A stretch of DNA of 50,442 nt from Pedobacter cryoconitis (GCF_003259615.1 NZ_QLLR01000038.1:1-50442); one strand, 5' to 3'; positions 24,583-34,225 are shown, counted from the stretch's first letter. Notes: generated from the letters alone by a model not told the origin. Program-made: numbers and translations.

Positions 24583-25221
24583 ATGATTACTCTTAAGCAA
24601 TTTACATTCAACCCATACCAGGAAAATACCTATGTTTTATATGATGAAACAGGGGAATGCGTAATTATTGACCCGGGCATGTATGATGGTAGTGAGCAAA
24701 ATATCCTGGCCAGCTGGATTAAAGAAACCAAGCTGAAACCAGTATTGCTGTTAAATACACATTGTCATCTGGATCATGTTTTTGGCAATAAGTTTGTTTT
24801 CGATACGTGGGGTTTAAAACCACAATTTCATAAAGGAGAATTATATATTCTTCAGGCGGTTCCGGGATATGCGCCACAAATGGGCTTAAACTATGAGCTT
24901 TCGCCAGAGCCAGAGGTTTTCCTGGAAGAAACGGGAACGGTAACTTTTGGGGACAGTGAATTAGAATTGATTTTTGCTCCCGGTCATTCTCCGGCACACT
25001 TGTGTTTTTATGCAAAGGAGGATGGATTTATTGTTGGCGGTGATGTTTTATTCTATACTTCGATTGGCCGTACAGACCTGCCTGGTGGAAATCATCAGCA
25101 GCTGATAGATAATATCAGGGAGAAGCTTTTTGTGCTGCCAGATAAAGTAGAGGTATTTCCGGGACATGGTCATCTGACTACAATCGGCTATGAGAAGCGA
25201 AACAATCCTTTTTTAAAATAA
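24583..25221 (+). CDS. MBL-fold metallo-hydrolase (glyoxalase II/YcbL-like)
   Basis: 212 residues. The dinuclear metal site is complete: His60, His62, Asp64 and His65 in NTHCHLDH, a further His in APGHSPAHL, Asp in VGGDVLF, and His in PGHGH near the end. The size and GDVLFYTSIGRTDLPGGN block match the small YcbL-type hydrolases, which hydrolyse thioesters such as S-lactoylglutathione. Bacteroidota generally lack glutathione, so another thiol ester may be the substrate. It follows gldD by 11 bp. Confidence 0.9.
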   Translation: MITLKQFTFNPYQENTYVLYDETGECVIIDPGMYDGSEQNILASWIKETKLKPVLLLNTHCHLDHVFGNKFVFDTWGLKPQFHKGELYILQAVPGYAPQMGLNYELSPEPEVFLEETGTVTFGDSELELIFAPGHSPAHLCFYAKEDGFIVGGDVLFYTSIGRTDLPGGNHQQLIDNIREKLFVLPDKVEVFPGHGHLTTIGYEKRNNPFLK

Positions 25222-25252
25222 GTACCTGTATATTTGACCAAACCACCATCAT

Positions 25253-26485
25253 TTGAACACAGCCCTTTATATTGCCCGCAGGTATCTCTTTGCTAAAAAG
25301 TCTACCAATGCTATAAATATTATCTCTACCATTTCTGTGCTGGGGGTTTTTGTAGGCAGTGCGGCCTTGATTATTGTTTTATCAGTATTCAATGGATTTG
25401 AGGATGTGGTGCTGAAGATGTTCAATACCATTACCCCGCAACTGGTCATTGCACCTGCAGAAGGAAAGACTTTTAACCCGCACAGCGTTTTTTTTACGGA
25501 ACTTAAGTCTGCAAAAGAAGTCTATTCTTTTACCGAAGTACTTTCTGAAAATGCTTTGCTGCGGTACCGTGACAAGCAGTCTGTTGGAATGGTGAAAGGA
25601 GTAAGTACCTCTTACCTTAAAAATAAAAGCCTGGATAGCATTACCGTACAGGGGAAATTTGTACTGCAAACCGAAGCCGGGCCTAATGCGGTAATTGGCT
25701 CTGCGCTGCAAAACTATTTAATGGTGAATACCAATGACCCATTTACACAGTTGCAGGTCTTTTCTCCCAAAAAAGGGCTGAAAACAAGTTCTGTTAATCC
25801 AGCAGATGACTTTATGGATTTGTATATTCCGGTGTCAGGTATTTTCGAAGTGCAGCAGGATTTTGATAACATTGCGATTGTACCGCTAAGCTTCGCCAGG
25901 AAATTATTAAACGAAGAAATAAAAGTCTCTTCAATAGAGCTCAATTTGCAAAAAGGGGTAGACCCTGATGTTTTTAAAGCTAAGATTGCACAACAGCTGG
26001 GCAAGAACTACGTTGTTAAAGATAGGGTGGAGCAGAATAAAGCATTATATAATATTTTAAGTACCGAAAAGTGGGCAGTATATATCATTTTAACGTTTAT
26101 CCTGATCATTGCCATTTTTAATATCATAGGCTCACTGACCATGCTGGTTATTGATAAGCTGAAAGATATTGCCATATTAAGCAGTCTGGGGGCTGGGAAA
26201 GGCCTCATTAGAAAGATATTCCTTTTCGAAGGAATGATGATCACCTTAGCAGGCTGTGTTTTTGGTCTTTTTGTTGGCCTTGTTTTCTGTTTATTGCAGC
26301 AGAAGTTTGGATTCGTTAAAATGTCACAGGAGAACCTGCTGATGAGTAATGCTTATCCGATTGGCCTTAAATGGAAAGATTTTTTATTAGTATTCATCAC
26401 AGTGAGTATTTTCTCGTTTATGGCATCAGCTTTGTCATCTAATTTGAGCGTGAAGAACATTAATCACTTAAATCAAGATCTCTAA
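25253..26485 (+). CDS. LolC/LolE-like ABC transporter permease
   Basis: 410 residues with the FtsX/MacB layout: one membrane helix (about 20-45), a large periplasmic domain (about 48-265), then three helices (about 270-297, 315-350, 373-393). The start IARRYLFAKKSTNAINIIS followed by ISVLGVFVGSAALIIVLSVFNGFE is the LolC/E signature. It would release lipoproteins from the inner membrane with a LolD ATPase encoded elsewhere. The start is TTG at 25253: an in-frame stop lies 18 nt upstream, and no ATG precedes the first helix. A -7 box TATATTTG (25229-25236) gives it a short leader. Confidence 0.9.
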   Translation: MNTALYIARRYLFAKKSTNAINIISTISVLGVFVGSAALIIVLSVFNGFEDVVLKMFNTITPQLVIAPAEGKTFNPHSVFFTELKSAKEVYSFTEVLSENALLRYRDKQSVGMVKGVSTSYLKNKSLDSITVQGKFVLQTEAGPNAVIGSALQNYLMVNTNDPFTQLQVFSPKKGLKTSSVNPADDFMDLYIPVSGIFEVQQDFDNIAIVPLSFARKLLNEEIKVSSIELNLQKGVDPDVFKAKIAQQLGKNYVVKDRVEQNKALYNILSTEKWAVYIILTFILIIAIFNIIGSLTMLVIDKLKDIAILSSLGAGKGLIRKIFLFEGMMITLAGCVFGLFVGLVFCLLQQKFGFVKMSQENLLMSNAYPIGLKWKDFLLVFITVSIFSFMASALSSNLSVKNINHLNQDL

Positions 26486-26486
26486 C

Positions 26487-26867
26487 ATGAATTCCTTAAA
26501 ACATACATTTTTATTATTATTCGTCCTTTCTATTGCTTTTACAGCTTGTAACCATACCGGTAATGAGACTCAAAAAAGTAAAACCAGAATAATCAAAGGA
26601 TTGTATAGCTACGGGCCGGAAATCAAGTCTTTTACAGATTGTGAAGAGGGCAGGGAATACTGGGTTGCGGATAGCTCTAAAACATTGGAGCTGGGTTATA
26701 GTAAATTCAATTTTGAAAAACCTTACGAACCTGTTTATATTGAAGCAGAATGTCATGTCATTAAATCAGATAGCCTGGTGGTATCGGCAGATTTTGATTC
26801 TACTTTAGTCGTGACTAAACTGATCAAAATTACGCGTGAAATTCCTGATGGCCCCTGCAATCAATAG
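26487..26867 (+). CDS. Small lipoprotein, unknown function
   Basis: 126 residues. Lipoprotein signal with Cys21 in AFTAC. The mature part contains FTDCEEGREYWVAD, similar in form to the beta-barrel C-terminal part of NlpE-like or HslJ-like lipoproteins, and two further cysteines (one in TDCEE, one in AECHV). The gene starts 1 bp after the LolC/E-like stop codon, so the two are probably cotranscribed, and a lipoprotein-sorting role is possible. No specific function is recognised. Confidence 0.7.
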   Translation: MNSLKHTFLLLFVLSIAFTACNHTGNETQKSKTRIIKGLYSYGPEIKSFTDCEEGREYWVADSSKTLELGYSKFNFEKPYEPVYIEAECHVIKSDSLVVSADFDSTLVVTKLIKITREIPDGPCNQ

Positions 26868-26875
26868 CAGGGTAG

Positions 26876-27730
26876 TTATGAGTTGGTTACGTAAAGGTTC
26901 TGAGTGATTTCCGGGATAATCCCTTTTTCCTGAGCCATTTTAAACAGAATATCTATTGCTTTTCTGCCTTCAGTACCTAAGTCAACAGAGTATTTGTTGA
27001 CATATAAATCGATGTGTTTATACATGACTGCTTCTTCCATTTCCTGCGCATGGGCTGCAATAAAGTCAATTCCTGATTTTGGATTCTGGAAAGCGAACTC
27101 TACAGACTTGCGGATCAGGCGGTTTACCTTCAGTTGTATTTCATGATCCAGCTTACGGTTAATTACAATGCCTCCCAATGGGATTGCACAGCCTGTCAAT
27201 TCTTCCCAATAGCTGCCCAGGTCAACTATCTTATGTAACCCTTTGTCTGTATAAGTGAAACGGTTCTCATGAATAATCAGGCCAAGATCGATACTATGAT
27301 TTAATAAGGCATCCTGGATCTCTGAGAAAACCATTACCTGTTTATTGAGCAAATTGGGAAAAGCAATACCCAACAGGAAATTCGCAGTGGTGAGTTCGCC
27401 AGGAATAGCCACACTCAAAGTAGAATCTTTTTGAGTTAAGCGCGCACTGCCAATTAAATCTTCATTCTCGCAAATTAATAAAGGGCCAACTCCGAAGCCT
27501 AATGCACTTCCTGAATCCAGCAGCGCGTATTTTTCCACCACATGGGCGAAAGCATGAAAACTCAGCTTGGTAATATCCAGTTCTGAACGTAACGCCTTTT
27601 GATTTAAGGTTTCCACATCATCAAAGAATACTTCGAACTCCAGGCCCTCGGTATCAATTTTATGATGAATTAATGCGTCAAAAATAAAAGTATCGTTTGG
27701 ACAAGGAGAAAAGCCGAGTGAAAGTTTCAT
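26876..27730 (-). CDS. mqnD: 1,4-dihydroxy-6-naphthoate synthase
   Basis: 284 residues. The start LSLGFSPCPNDTFIFDAL and the later LDSGSALGFGVGPLLI are family signatures of this periplasmic-binding-protein-like enzyme. MqnD converts cyclic dehypoxanthine futalosine to 1,4-dihydroxy-6-naphthoate in the futalosine route to menaquinone. It lies 34 bp downstream of mqnB on the same strand, which confirms the pathway. No other mqn gene is in the window. It converges with the small lipoprotein gene. Confidence 0.94.
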   Translation of the reverse strand: MKLSLGFSPCPNDTFIFDALIHHKIDTEGLEFEVFFDDVETLNQKALRSELDITKLSFHAFAHVVEKYALLDSGSALGFGVGPLLICENEDLIGSARLTQKDSTLSVAIPGELTTANFLLGIAFPNLLNKQVMVFSEIQDALLNHSIDLGLIIHENRFTYTDKGLHKIVDLGSYWEELTGCAIPLGGIVINRKLDHEIQLKVNRLIRKSVEFAFQNPKSGIDFIAAHAQEMEEAVMYKHIDLYVNKYSVDLGTEGRKAIDILFKMAQEKGIIPEITQNLYVTNS

Positions 27731-27764
27731 GTGGTAAATGTAAGGAGTTCCTGTAGCTGCTTGG

Positions 27765-28409
27765 TTAACTGTTTGTCAAAAATTCAATTGTCCAATCGTT
27801 CAGGTTTTTAATAGCAAGCCCTATCTTCCAGCTGTCCCTGTTTCTTTCTTCCACGTAATTAGAAATACTGCGGACCTGAATACAGGGAATATTCAGCTGC
27901 GTACAGCAATAGAAGACTGCTGCCCCTTCCATACTTTCAATAACCGGGTTAAGGCGGCTGGTGATCGCCCGGATACTTTCTTTATTGCCATGTACTTTGT
28001 TGACCGTAATCCCGTTTACTTCCGGTAAACCAGTTTGCAGCCCGGGTAAATTATCTGCTGAAGGAATAGCTGTGTAGTTGCTTTTTCCAAAACCCAGGTC
28101 TTCAATCGTCAGAAATCCTTCTTTATTCTCCGCCCCTAATTCTGAAAACTCATCACGAACAATATTAATCAGGCTGCCTAAAGGAATTTTCCGGTCAAAG
28201 CAGCCTGCAATTCCTAAATTAATAACCAGTTTATACTGCGCGGCTGCGGATAAATGCTGCCCGAGTGCAAATGCAGTAGCTGTCATTCCCACACCCGTAA
28301 TTAAAAGGTCAAAACGAGGGGTTTCTATAAAATTTCCTTCGGCCAGGCCAAAAGCTGTACAGCATCCGGCTAATTCTGCTCTTGTCGCTGCAACTACCAG
28401 TATCTTCAT
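27765..28409 (-). CDS. mqnB: Futalosine hydrolase
   Basis: 214 residues of the nucleoside phosphorylase/nucleosidase fold. NLGIAGCFDRKIPLGSLI is the ribose-binding region. DEFSELGAEN contains an active-site acid. ESMEGAAVFYCC is the purine/ribose site shared with MTA/SAH nucleosidases. MqnB removes hypoxanthine from futalosine in the alternative menaquinone pathway. It is in an operon with mqnD. The start is 96 bp from the divergent pterin synthase gene. Confidence 0.93.
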   Translation of the reverse strand: MKILVVAATRAELAGCCTAFGLAEGNFIETPRFDLLITGVGMTATAFALGQHLSAAAQYKLVINLGIAGCFDRKIPLGSLINIVRDEFSELGAENKEGFLTIEDLGFGKSNYTAIPSADNLPGLQTGLPEVNGITVNKVHGNKESIRAITSRLNPVIESMEGAAVFYCCTQLNIPCIQVRSISNYVEERNRDSWKIGLAIKNLNDWTIEFLTNS

Positions 28410-28455
28410 TTAACGAAGTTACAAAATAATGTAAAACAGCTGAGCCAGAACATAC

Positions 28456-28488
28456 CTTGCTTGTTTTTAGATAGTCTTCGTATATTTG
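28456..28488 (+). promoter_or_regulatory. Promoter of the pterin synthase-folE pair
   Basis: CTTG (28456-28459), a 21-bp spacer and a perfect -7 box TATATTTG (28481-28488). The predicted start near 28495 gives an 11-nt leader before ATG 28506. Confidence 0.65.
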
Positions 28489-28505
28489 CGGTCAATTACT
28501 GAAAT

Positions 28506-28916
28506 ATGATTTATATAACCCGCAAAGAATCTTTCAACGCCGCACATAAATTAGCAAGACCAGACTGGTCTGATGATCATAACCTGGAAGTTTTTGGCAA
28601 ATGTGCCAATCCTAACTGGCATGGTCATAATTATCAGCTTTTTGTTACTGTAAAGGGAGAAATAAACCCTGAAACAGGCTTTCTGGTTGACCTTAAATGG
28701 ATGAAAGAAATTATCAATGAACACGTCATTGACAAACTTGACCATAGAAATCTCAATCTTGATGTAGATTTCATGAAAGACAAACTGGCTTCAACAGAAA
28801 ACCTGGTGATTGCAGTTTGGGATCAATTACTGCCCCATATTCAACAAGGTGGTGCAATACTGCATTGCGTTAAAATTTACGAAACTGAAAACAACTTTGT
28901 AGAGTACTTCGGTTAA
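28506..28916 (+). CDS. 6-pyruvoyl-tetrahydropterin synthase-type enzyme
   Basis: 136 residues. Zinc ligands are His14, His39 and His41 (WHGHNY), and the catalytic cysteine is Cys33 in FGKCANPN. The FGKCxNPNxHGHNY form matches the eukaryote-type 6-pyruvoyl-tetrahydropterin synthase more than QueD, whose motif has a different Cys context. It may therefore make tetrahydropterin rather than the queuosine precursor, but QueD-like activity cannot be excluded. It is followed by folE after 13 bp, which supplies its substrate dihydroneopterin triphosphate. Confidence 0.85.
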   Translation: MIYITRKESFNAAHKLARPDWSDDHNLEVFGKCANPNWHGHNYQLFVTVKGEINPETGFLVDLKWMKEIINEHVIDKLDHRNLNLDVDFMKDKLASTENLVIAVWDQLLPHIQQGGAILHCVKIYETENNFVEYFG

Positions 28917-28929
28917 TCACACGATATAC

Positions 28930-29565
28930 ATGGAAAATAATACACTAGATGCCTTCGATGAAGAAAACGAAGGGTATGTTAAAATAGATCGTTACAATAC
29001 AGCAAAAACAGTTTCTATTTCCAGTCATTATACGGATATATTGACTCAGCTGGGAGAAGATCCTCAGCGGGAGGGCTTATTAAAAACACCTGAACGTGTG
29101 GCTAAATCACTACAATATCTGACCCATGGTTATGATATTAAACCAGCTGAGATTTTACGTTCAGCCATGTTTAAAGAAGATTACAGCCAGATGGTTGTGG
29201 TAAAAGACATAGAAGTTTATTCTATGTGTGAACACCATATGCTGCCTTTCTTTGGAAAAGCGCATGTAGCCTATATTCCCAACGGACATATTGTTGGTTT
29301 AAGCAAGATCCCACGTGTAGTGGATGCTTTTGCAAGAAGATTACAGGTACAGGAGAGATTAACAAATGAAATCAGAGATTGTATCCAGGAAACTTTAAAC
29401 CCTGCAGGAGTAGCAGTAGTGATTGAATGTCAGCATTTATGTATGGCAATGAGAGGGATACAAAAACAAAATTCAGTGACAACGACCTCAGCTTTTACAG
29501 GAGAATTTGCCAAAGATAAAACGAGGGCAGAGTTTTTGAGGTTAATAACAGCACGGTTACATTAG
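28930..29565 (+). CDS. folE: GTP cyclohydrolase I
   Basis: 211 residues. Converts GTP to 7,8-dihydroneopterin triphosphate. Zinc is bound by Cys100 and His103 in MCEHHMLPF and Cys171 in ECQHLCM. DPQREGLLKTPERVAKS and HIVGLSKIPRVV are conserved. The enzyme feeds folate, queuosine and tetrahydropterin routes. Its cotranscription with a PTPS-type enzyme suggests pterin cofactor synthesis. It is a FolE1 (zinc-type), not FolE2. Confidence 0.96.
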   Translation: MENNTLDAFDEENEGYVKIDRYNTAKTVSISSHYTDILTQLGEDPQREGLLKTPERVAKSLQYLTHGYDIKPAEILRSAMFKEDYSQMVVVKDIEVYSMCEHHMLPFFGKAHVAYIPNGHIVGLSKIPRVVDAFARRLQVQERLTNEIRDCIQETLNPAGVAVVIECQHLCMAMRGIQKQNSVTTTSAFTGEFAKDKTRAEFLRLITARLH

Positions 29566-29583
29566 AAAACAAGAATAATATAA

Positions 29584-30468
29584 ATGAAAGCATATTTATT
29601 TCCAGGGCAAGGCGCGCAATTTTCAGGTATGGGTAAGGAACTATACGAAAATGAAATGGCCAGAGAATTATTTGAAAAAGCAAATAATATTATTGGCTTC
29701 CGCATCAGCGACATCATGTTCTCGGGTACTGAAGAAGAGTTGAAACAAACTAACGTTACTCAACCTGCCATATTCCTGCATTCGGTGATCCTTGCCAAAT
29801 CTTTAGGAGACGATTTTAAACCTGATATGGTTGCCGGACACTCCTTAGGAGAGTTTTCAGCATTGGTTGCTGCTTCAGCAATTTCTTTTGAAGATGGATT
29901 AAAACTAGTGATTGCCCGTGCAAATGCCATGCAGAAAGCCTGCGAATTACAACCTTCAACTATGGCTGCAATTTTAGGTTTAGCGGATGATGTAGTGGAG
30001 AAAATCTGTGCAGAGATTGACGAAGTAGTTGTAGCTGCAAATTATAACTGCCCGGGCCAATTGGTTATTTCCGGCAGTATAGAAGGAATAGATATTGCTT
30101 GTGCTAAATTAACAGAAGCAGGTGCAAAGCGGGCCTTGAAATTAAATGTAGGTGGTGCATTTCACTCTCCGCTAATGGAACCAGCAAGGATCGAGCTGAA
30201 AGAAGCGATAGAAAACACTACAATTCTGCCTCCGGTATGTCCGATTTACCAGAATGTTGATCCAAGACCACAAACAGATCCTGAAAAGATTAAATTTAAT
30301 TTAATCACACAATTAACAGGTGCAGTAAGATGGACACAAACAGTAGAACGTATGCTGGCAGACGGAGCCGATGAATTTATAGAAGTAGGACCTGGTAAAG
30401 TTTTACAAGGCCTGGTTAAAAAAGTAAGCAGAGAAGCGCAGACCAGTTCGGCTGCTGTCCCTGTTTAA
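29584..30468 (+). CDS. fabD: Malonyl-CoA:ACP transacylase
   Basis: 294 residues. The nucleophile Ser87 is in GHSLGEFSAL, the oxyanion FPGQGAQ is at 6-12, TQPAIF lies near 59-64, and the catalytic His is in GGAFHSPLM. It loads malonate onto acyl carrier protein to start fatty-acid elongation. It stands apart from the usual fab cluster, 18 bp after folE and 28 bp before a histidine kinase gene. Length and motifs are normal. Confidence 0.95.
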   Translation: MKAYLFPGQGAQFSGMGKELYENEMARELFEKANNIIGFRISDIMFSGTEEELKQTNVTQPAIFLHSVILAKSLGDDFKPDMVAGHSLGEFSALVAASAISFEDGLKLVIARANAMQKACELQPSTMAAILGLADDVVEKICAEIDEVVVAANYNCPGQLVISGSIEGIDIACAKLTEAGAKRALKLNVGGAFHSPLMEPARIELKEAIENTTILPPVCPIYQNVDPRPQTDPEKIKFNLITQLTGAVRWTQTVERMLADGADEFIEVGPGKVLQGLVKKVSREAQTSSAAVPV

Positions 30469-30496
30469 TCGGTATTTATAAATTAAAAGATCCGGC

Positions 30497-33400
30497 GTGA
30501 ATATAGGGGGTAAAATAAGATTTCTTTTATTGATTCTGGGGATATGCTGTATTGTTACTGCATTATCGTTAAAACACTCTATAACAGAAAAAGACCTCCT
30601 GCAACACGAGGCAAGTAAACTTCAGGAGAACCTTGCCTTAAATGAACAAACTGTATATGATTTCTTAGCAGATGCGCAGCAGCTTGAAAGAGCCAAGCAA
30701 TTTCACCTGAATGAAACATTTGCTTTGAATTATATTAATTCCTTTGGTGTCAAAGGAATTAATATTTTAACCTACGACCATTCCGTCCTTAAATTCTGGA
30801 GTTCTTATAAAGCGATACCACCAAACCTGGATAAGGTAAAAGAAGGATCTTCCTTTTTGCAACTTTCCAACGGATGGTATGAAGCAATTAAAAAAACAGA
30901 AGGAAGTTATACTTTGATCTTCCTGATTGATGTTAAAGATCAGTTCAGTATCCAGAACAGGTATCTTAAAAATGGGATAGTAAAGGATTTATCTTCCTCT
31001 AACTCCCTGGCCCTGGCTTCCTTTATGGATGAACAGGTAAACGGCATTATGAACCTCGATGGCAAATTGCTGTTTGAGGTGAAACTCAAACCCAATTATA
31101 CAGAGAGTGTTTACTCTGCGATACAAATATGGCTCTGGATAATCGGTTTATTCAGCTTTGCCCTTTTTGTCAACTCATTTTGCGCCAGGCTGGCCAAAAG
31201 AGGCTACCTGATCCCGGCAACCTTGCTGCTTATTGGCTTCTTTTTAGGGGTAAGGGTTACCGATCTGGAGTACGGATGGTATAACCATCAGTTCAGTCTG
31301 GAGATTTTCAGTCCTGCTATTTACGCGGAAAGTTTCTTCTTGCCTTCTCTGGGAGACTTCCTGCTCAATGTGCTCTCCATTACCTGGGTTGTACTTTTCA
31401 TGTTCACCTATAAAGATCATTACCGGCTTCCGAAATGGATAGTCAAGGGTAAAGTGGCAGGTCTGTTCTTCCATTTATTCCTGTTATTGCTATTTTCTGG
31501 TATTGCTTTTTTAATGAATGAGGTATTTTTTGGTCTTATTTATAACTCCAAGATCAACTTTGATATTACCAATATTATCAATCTGAGCTGGTTAAGCTGG
31601 GTTTGTATTATCATTCTTTGTCTGGTCTGGTTTAATATTTATCTGCTGGCCAATATCTGTATAGAACTAACCAGGCAGTTAAATGTGAGCAATAAAGAGC
31701 GGTTAATTTTGTTCCTGACGCTGTTTGTTTTGTATTTCATTTATATGCTTTGCATAGACTTTACAGCCTTCTTCATCGCATACGCCTTATTCCTGTTTAT
31801 CATTTCCTACAATGGCTATATTCAGAAGAATAAGTTTTCCATAGGTACTTTTGCGGCTGTCTTTTTCTGTCTTGCTTTTATTTCTTCTATTAAGTATTTG
31901 AAATTCAATGATATTAAGGAGCGGAGCAACCGGTATGTAATCGCACAAAAGCTGCAGTCATCAGATGATCCTAAAGTCATCAATTCTATTGAAAGCCTTG
32001 GAAATGGAATCTCCAATGATTTATTCATTACGGATTATTTTAAAAGCCCGGGATCAAACCGGCATCTTGCGCTGCAAAATTATATCATCAAAACCTTCTT
32101 AGATGGGTATCTGTCCCCATTTGAACATAACTTTTATGAGTTTAATGCAACCGATTCGACATTGGCTGTAAGAGAGGACCGGTCGTTGCAACACTATCAA
32201 AACCTGGTCAAATCAGGTTCTGTAAAGATTTCGAACTTCTTTTATCGCCTTAATGATACTTTCGGTTATCAAAACTACTTCGGTATCATTCCAATCTTTG
32301 ACGATAACCATATTCTGGGTACGCTGGTCATTGAATTGAAGTCACAACAATATAACTATAACAGCCAGTTTCCTGAGATCCTGATTGATGGTAAATTGAA
32401 AAATGATGAAGATTACAGTAACTATTCTTTTGCTTTTTATAACAACAACAAGCTGATTAAACAGGCCGGAAAATATACTTATAAAATAGCCAATACAGAG
32501 TTTAAAGGTGTTTACGGGGAGCCTGTAATTGTGAATGAGTCTAAGCTGGGATATAGCCACTTAATTTATTCTGCCAGTAACTCCAAAATTATTGTGATCA
32601 GTAAAGAGAAGGTAAACTATATTGTCCGCCTTGCGGCATTATCATTCTTCTTTTTGATGTTTATTATCTTTTCTGCGGCTTTGTATATGCTCATCTGGCT
32701 GTTGAAGAATATTGATAAGAGCTGGGGAGGGTGGTTTAATATCAACCGCTCTTTAATGATCAATGCGAATAAGATTTTATACAAGACCCGGATACAGCTT
32801 TCCATTGTACTTTCAGTGGTAGCCACTTTGTTGATTGTTGGCTGGTCTACTTTCTTTTATATACGTGATGAGTACAGGAAACAACAAGAAGACTTTATCA
32901 GGGAAAAGATCCGGAAAGTGCAGCTGTCTTATGAGAAGCAAATATTCAGCACCGGCATACCGGAAGCTACCGATATGGCTGTGATCAATTTCAACCAGTT
33001 TGCTGATATTAATTCTGCCTATTTAAATCTGTTTGATACTGATGGGAACCTGTTGTTCACTTCGCTGCCCAAGATGTATGATTACGGGATTATAGGGACT
33101 AAGATGGAGCCTAAAGCTTATATCTATCTGAAGCAGGTTCAAAGGTCGGAATATTCCAATCCACAGGAAACTATCGGAGAGTTCAAATATTCTTCTGCTT
33201 ATGCGCCGATCAGGAATGCACAAAATCAGACTGTCGCTTATATTGGTCTGCCCTATTATGGGAATGAAGCCGACTACCAGGCAAAAATTGGATTGTTCAT
33301 CAATACGCTGATTAATATTTACGCACTCGTTTTTGTGGCCATCGGTATTTTGGCGGTATTCCTGGCCAACCAGATTACGAGTCCGTTAACTTTTATCCAG

Positions 33401-34225
33401 GAAAGTATCAAAAAGACTAAACTCGGACAGAAAAATCAACCCATTATCTGGTCACGTCATGATGAGATCGGGTCATTGATTAAAGAATATAATAAAATGA
33501 TTGCTGCGCTGGAAGAAAGTGCGGTTAAACTGGCCAAATCTGAAAGGGAGAGTGCATGGCGTGAAATGGCCAAACAGGTTGCCCATGAGATCAAAAATCC
33601 GCTGACTCCTTTAAAACTGGGGGTACAATTACTGGAGAAATCATGGAAAGAGAAAGATCCTAATTTTGAAAAGAAATTTGAGCGTTTTTATACCTCTTTT
33701 GTAGAGCAGATTGATAGCCTGGCAACTATTGCCTCAGAGTTCTCCAATTTTGCCAAAATGCCGGATACCAAACTGGAAAGTTTGAGGCTTATTCCTATTA
33801 TTGAACAAACAAGGGATGTTTTTGTAAACACTAAAAATGTAGAGATCTATATTTCTAACCTGACCAATAAAGAGGTGCTGATACAAGGTGACAAAGACCA
33901 GATGCTGCGTTCGTTCAATAACCTGATGAAGAATGCGATAGAAGCTGCAAACATGAAGGATAAGTGCATGATCTTTATCAAGATTACCAATGATCAGCAC
34001 TATGTATGGGTAGAGGTAGAAGATAATGGAAAAGGGATCGACCTTGACCTTCAGCCGAAAATATTTGTCCCTAATTTTACCACTAAATCTTCTGGAACAG
34101 GTTTGGGTTTAGCCTTTGTGAAACAGGCCGTAGAAAATGCAGGCGGTACTATAGACTTCAAATCGGTAGCCGATACCGGAACTACCTTTTACCTGAGCTT
34201 CCCGCTTGTTCAGGGGCAGGCTTAA
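30497..34225 (+). CDS. Very large membrane sensor histidine kinase (NtrY-like)
   Basis: 1242 residues, start codon GTG (no ATG in frame nearby). Order: an N-terminal membrane helix (about 7-26), an external domain to about 205, and a block of about nine helices (210-460). A second external region (to about 700) is followed by further helices (about 715-738, 770-795 and 930-955). Then come HAMP (about 955-1010), HisKA with phosphorylated His1030 in VAHEIKNPLTPLKL, and HATPase with VEDNGKGI and SSGTGLGLAFVKQ. The kinase core resembles NtrY. No response regulator is adjacent. Two extracytoplasmic modules around a multi-helix block are unusual and suggest sensing of an envelope or membrane state. 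The signal is unknown. Confidence 0.88.
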   Translation: MNIGGKIRFLLLILGICCIVTALSLKHSITEKDLLQHEASKLQENLALNEQTVYDFLADAQQLERAKQFHLNETFALNYINSFGVKGINILTYDHSVLKFWSSYKAIPPNLDKVKEGSSFLQLSNGWYEAIKKTEGSYTLIFLIDVKDQFSIQNRYLKNGIVKDLSSSNSLALASFMDEQVNGIMNLDGKLLFEVKLKPNYTESVYSAIQIWLWIIGLFSFALFVNSFCARLAKRGYLIPATLLLIGFFLGVRVTDLEYGWYNHQFSLEIFSPAIYAESFFLPSLGDFLLNVLSITWVVLFMFTYKDHYRLPKWIVKGKVAGLFFHLFLLLLFSGIAFLMNEVFFGLIYNSKINFDITNIINLSWLSWVCIIILCLVWFNIYLLANICIELTRQLNVSNKERLILFLTLFVLYFIYMLCIDFTAFFIAYALFLFIISYNGYIQKNKFSIGTFAAVFFCLAFISSIKYLKFNDIKERSNRYVIAQKLQSSDDPKVINSIESLGNGISNDLFITDYFKSPGSNRHLALQNYIIKTFLDGYLSPFEHNFYEFNATDSTLAVREDRSLQHYQNLVKSGSVKISNFFYRLNDTFGYQNYFGIIPIFDDNHILGTLVIELKSQQYNYNSQFPEILIDGKLKNDEDYSNYSFAFYNNNKLIKQAGKYTYKIANTEFKGVYGEPVIVNESKLGYSHLIYSASNSKIIVISKEKVNYIVRLAALSFFFLMFIIFSAALYMLIWLLKNIDKSWGGWFNINRSLMINANKILYKTRIQLSIVLSVVATLLIVGWSTFFYIRDEYRKQQEDFIREKIRKVQLSYEKQIFSTGIPEATDMAVINFNQFADINSAYLNLFDTDGNLLFTSLPKMYDYGIIGTKMEPKAYIYLKQVQRSEYSNPQETIGEFKYSSAYAPIRNAQNQTVAYIGLPYYGNEADYQAKIGLFINTLINIYALVFVAIGILAVFLANQITSPLTFIQESIKKTKLGQKNQPIIWSRHDEIGSLIKEYNKMIAALEESAVKLAKSERESAWREMAKQVAHEIKNPLTPLKLGVQLLEKSWKEKDPNFEKKFERFYTSFVEQIDSLATIASEFSNFAKMPDTKLESLRLIPIIEQTRDVFVNTKNVEIYISNLTNKEVLIQGDKDQMLRSFNNLMKNAIEAANMKDKCMIFIKITNDQHYVWVEVEDNGKGIDLDLQPKIFVPNFTTKSSGTGLGLAFVKQAVENAGGTIDFKSVADTGTTFYLSFPLVQGQA

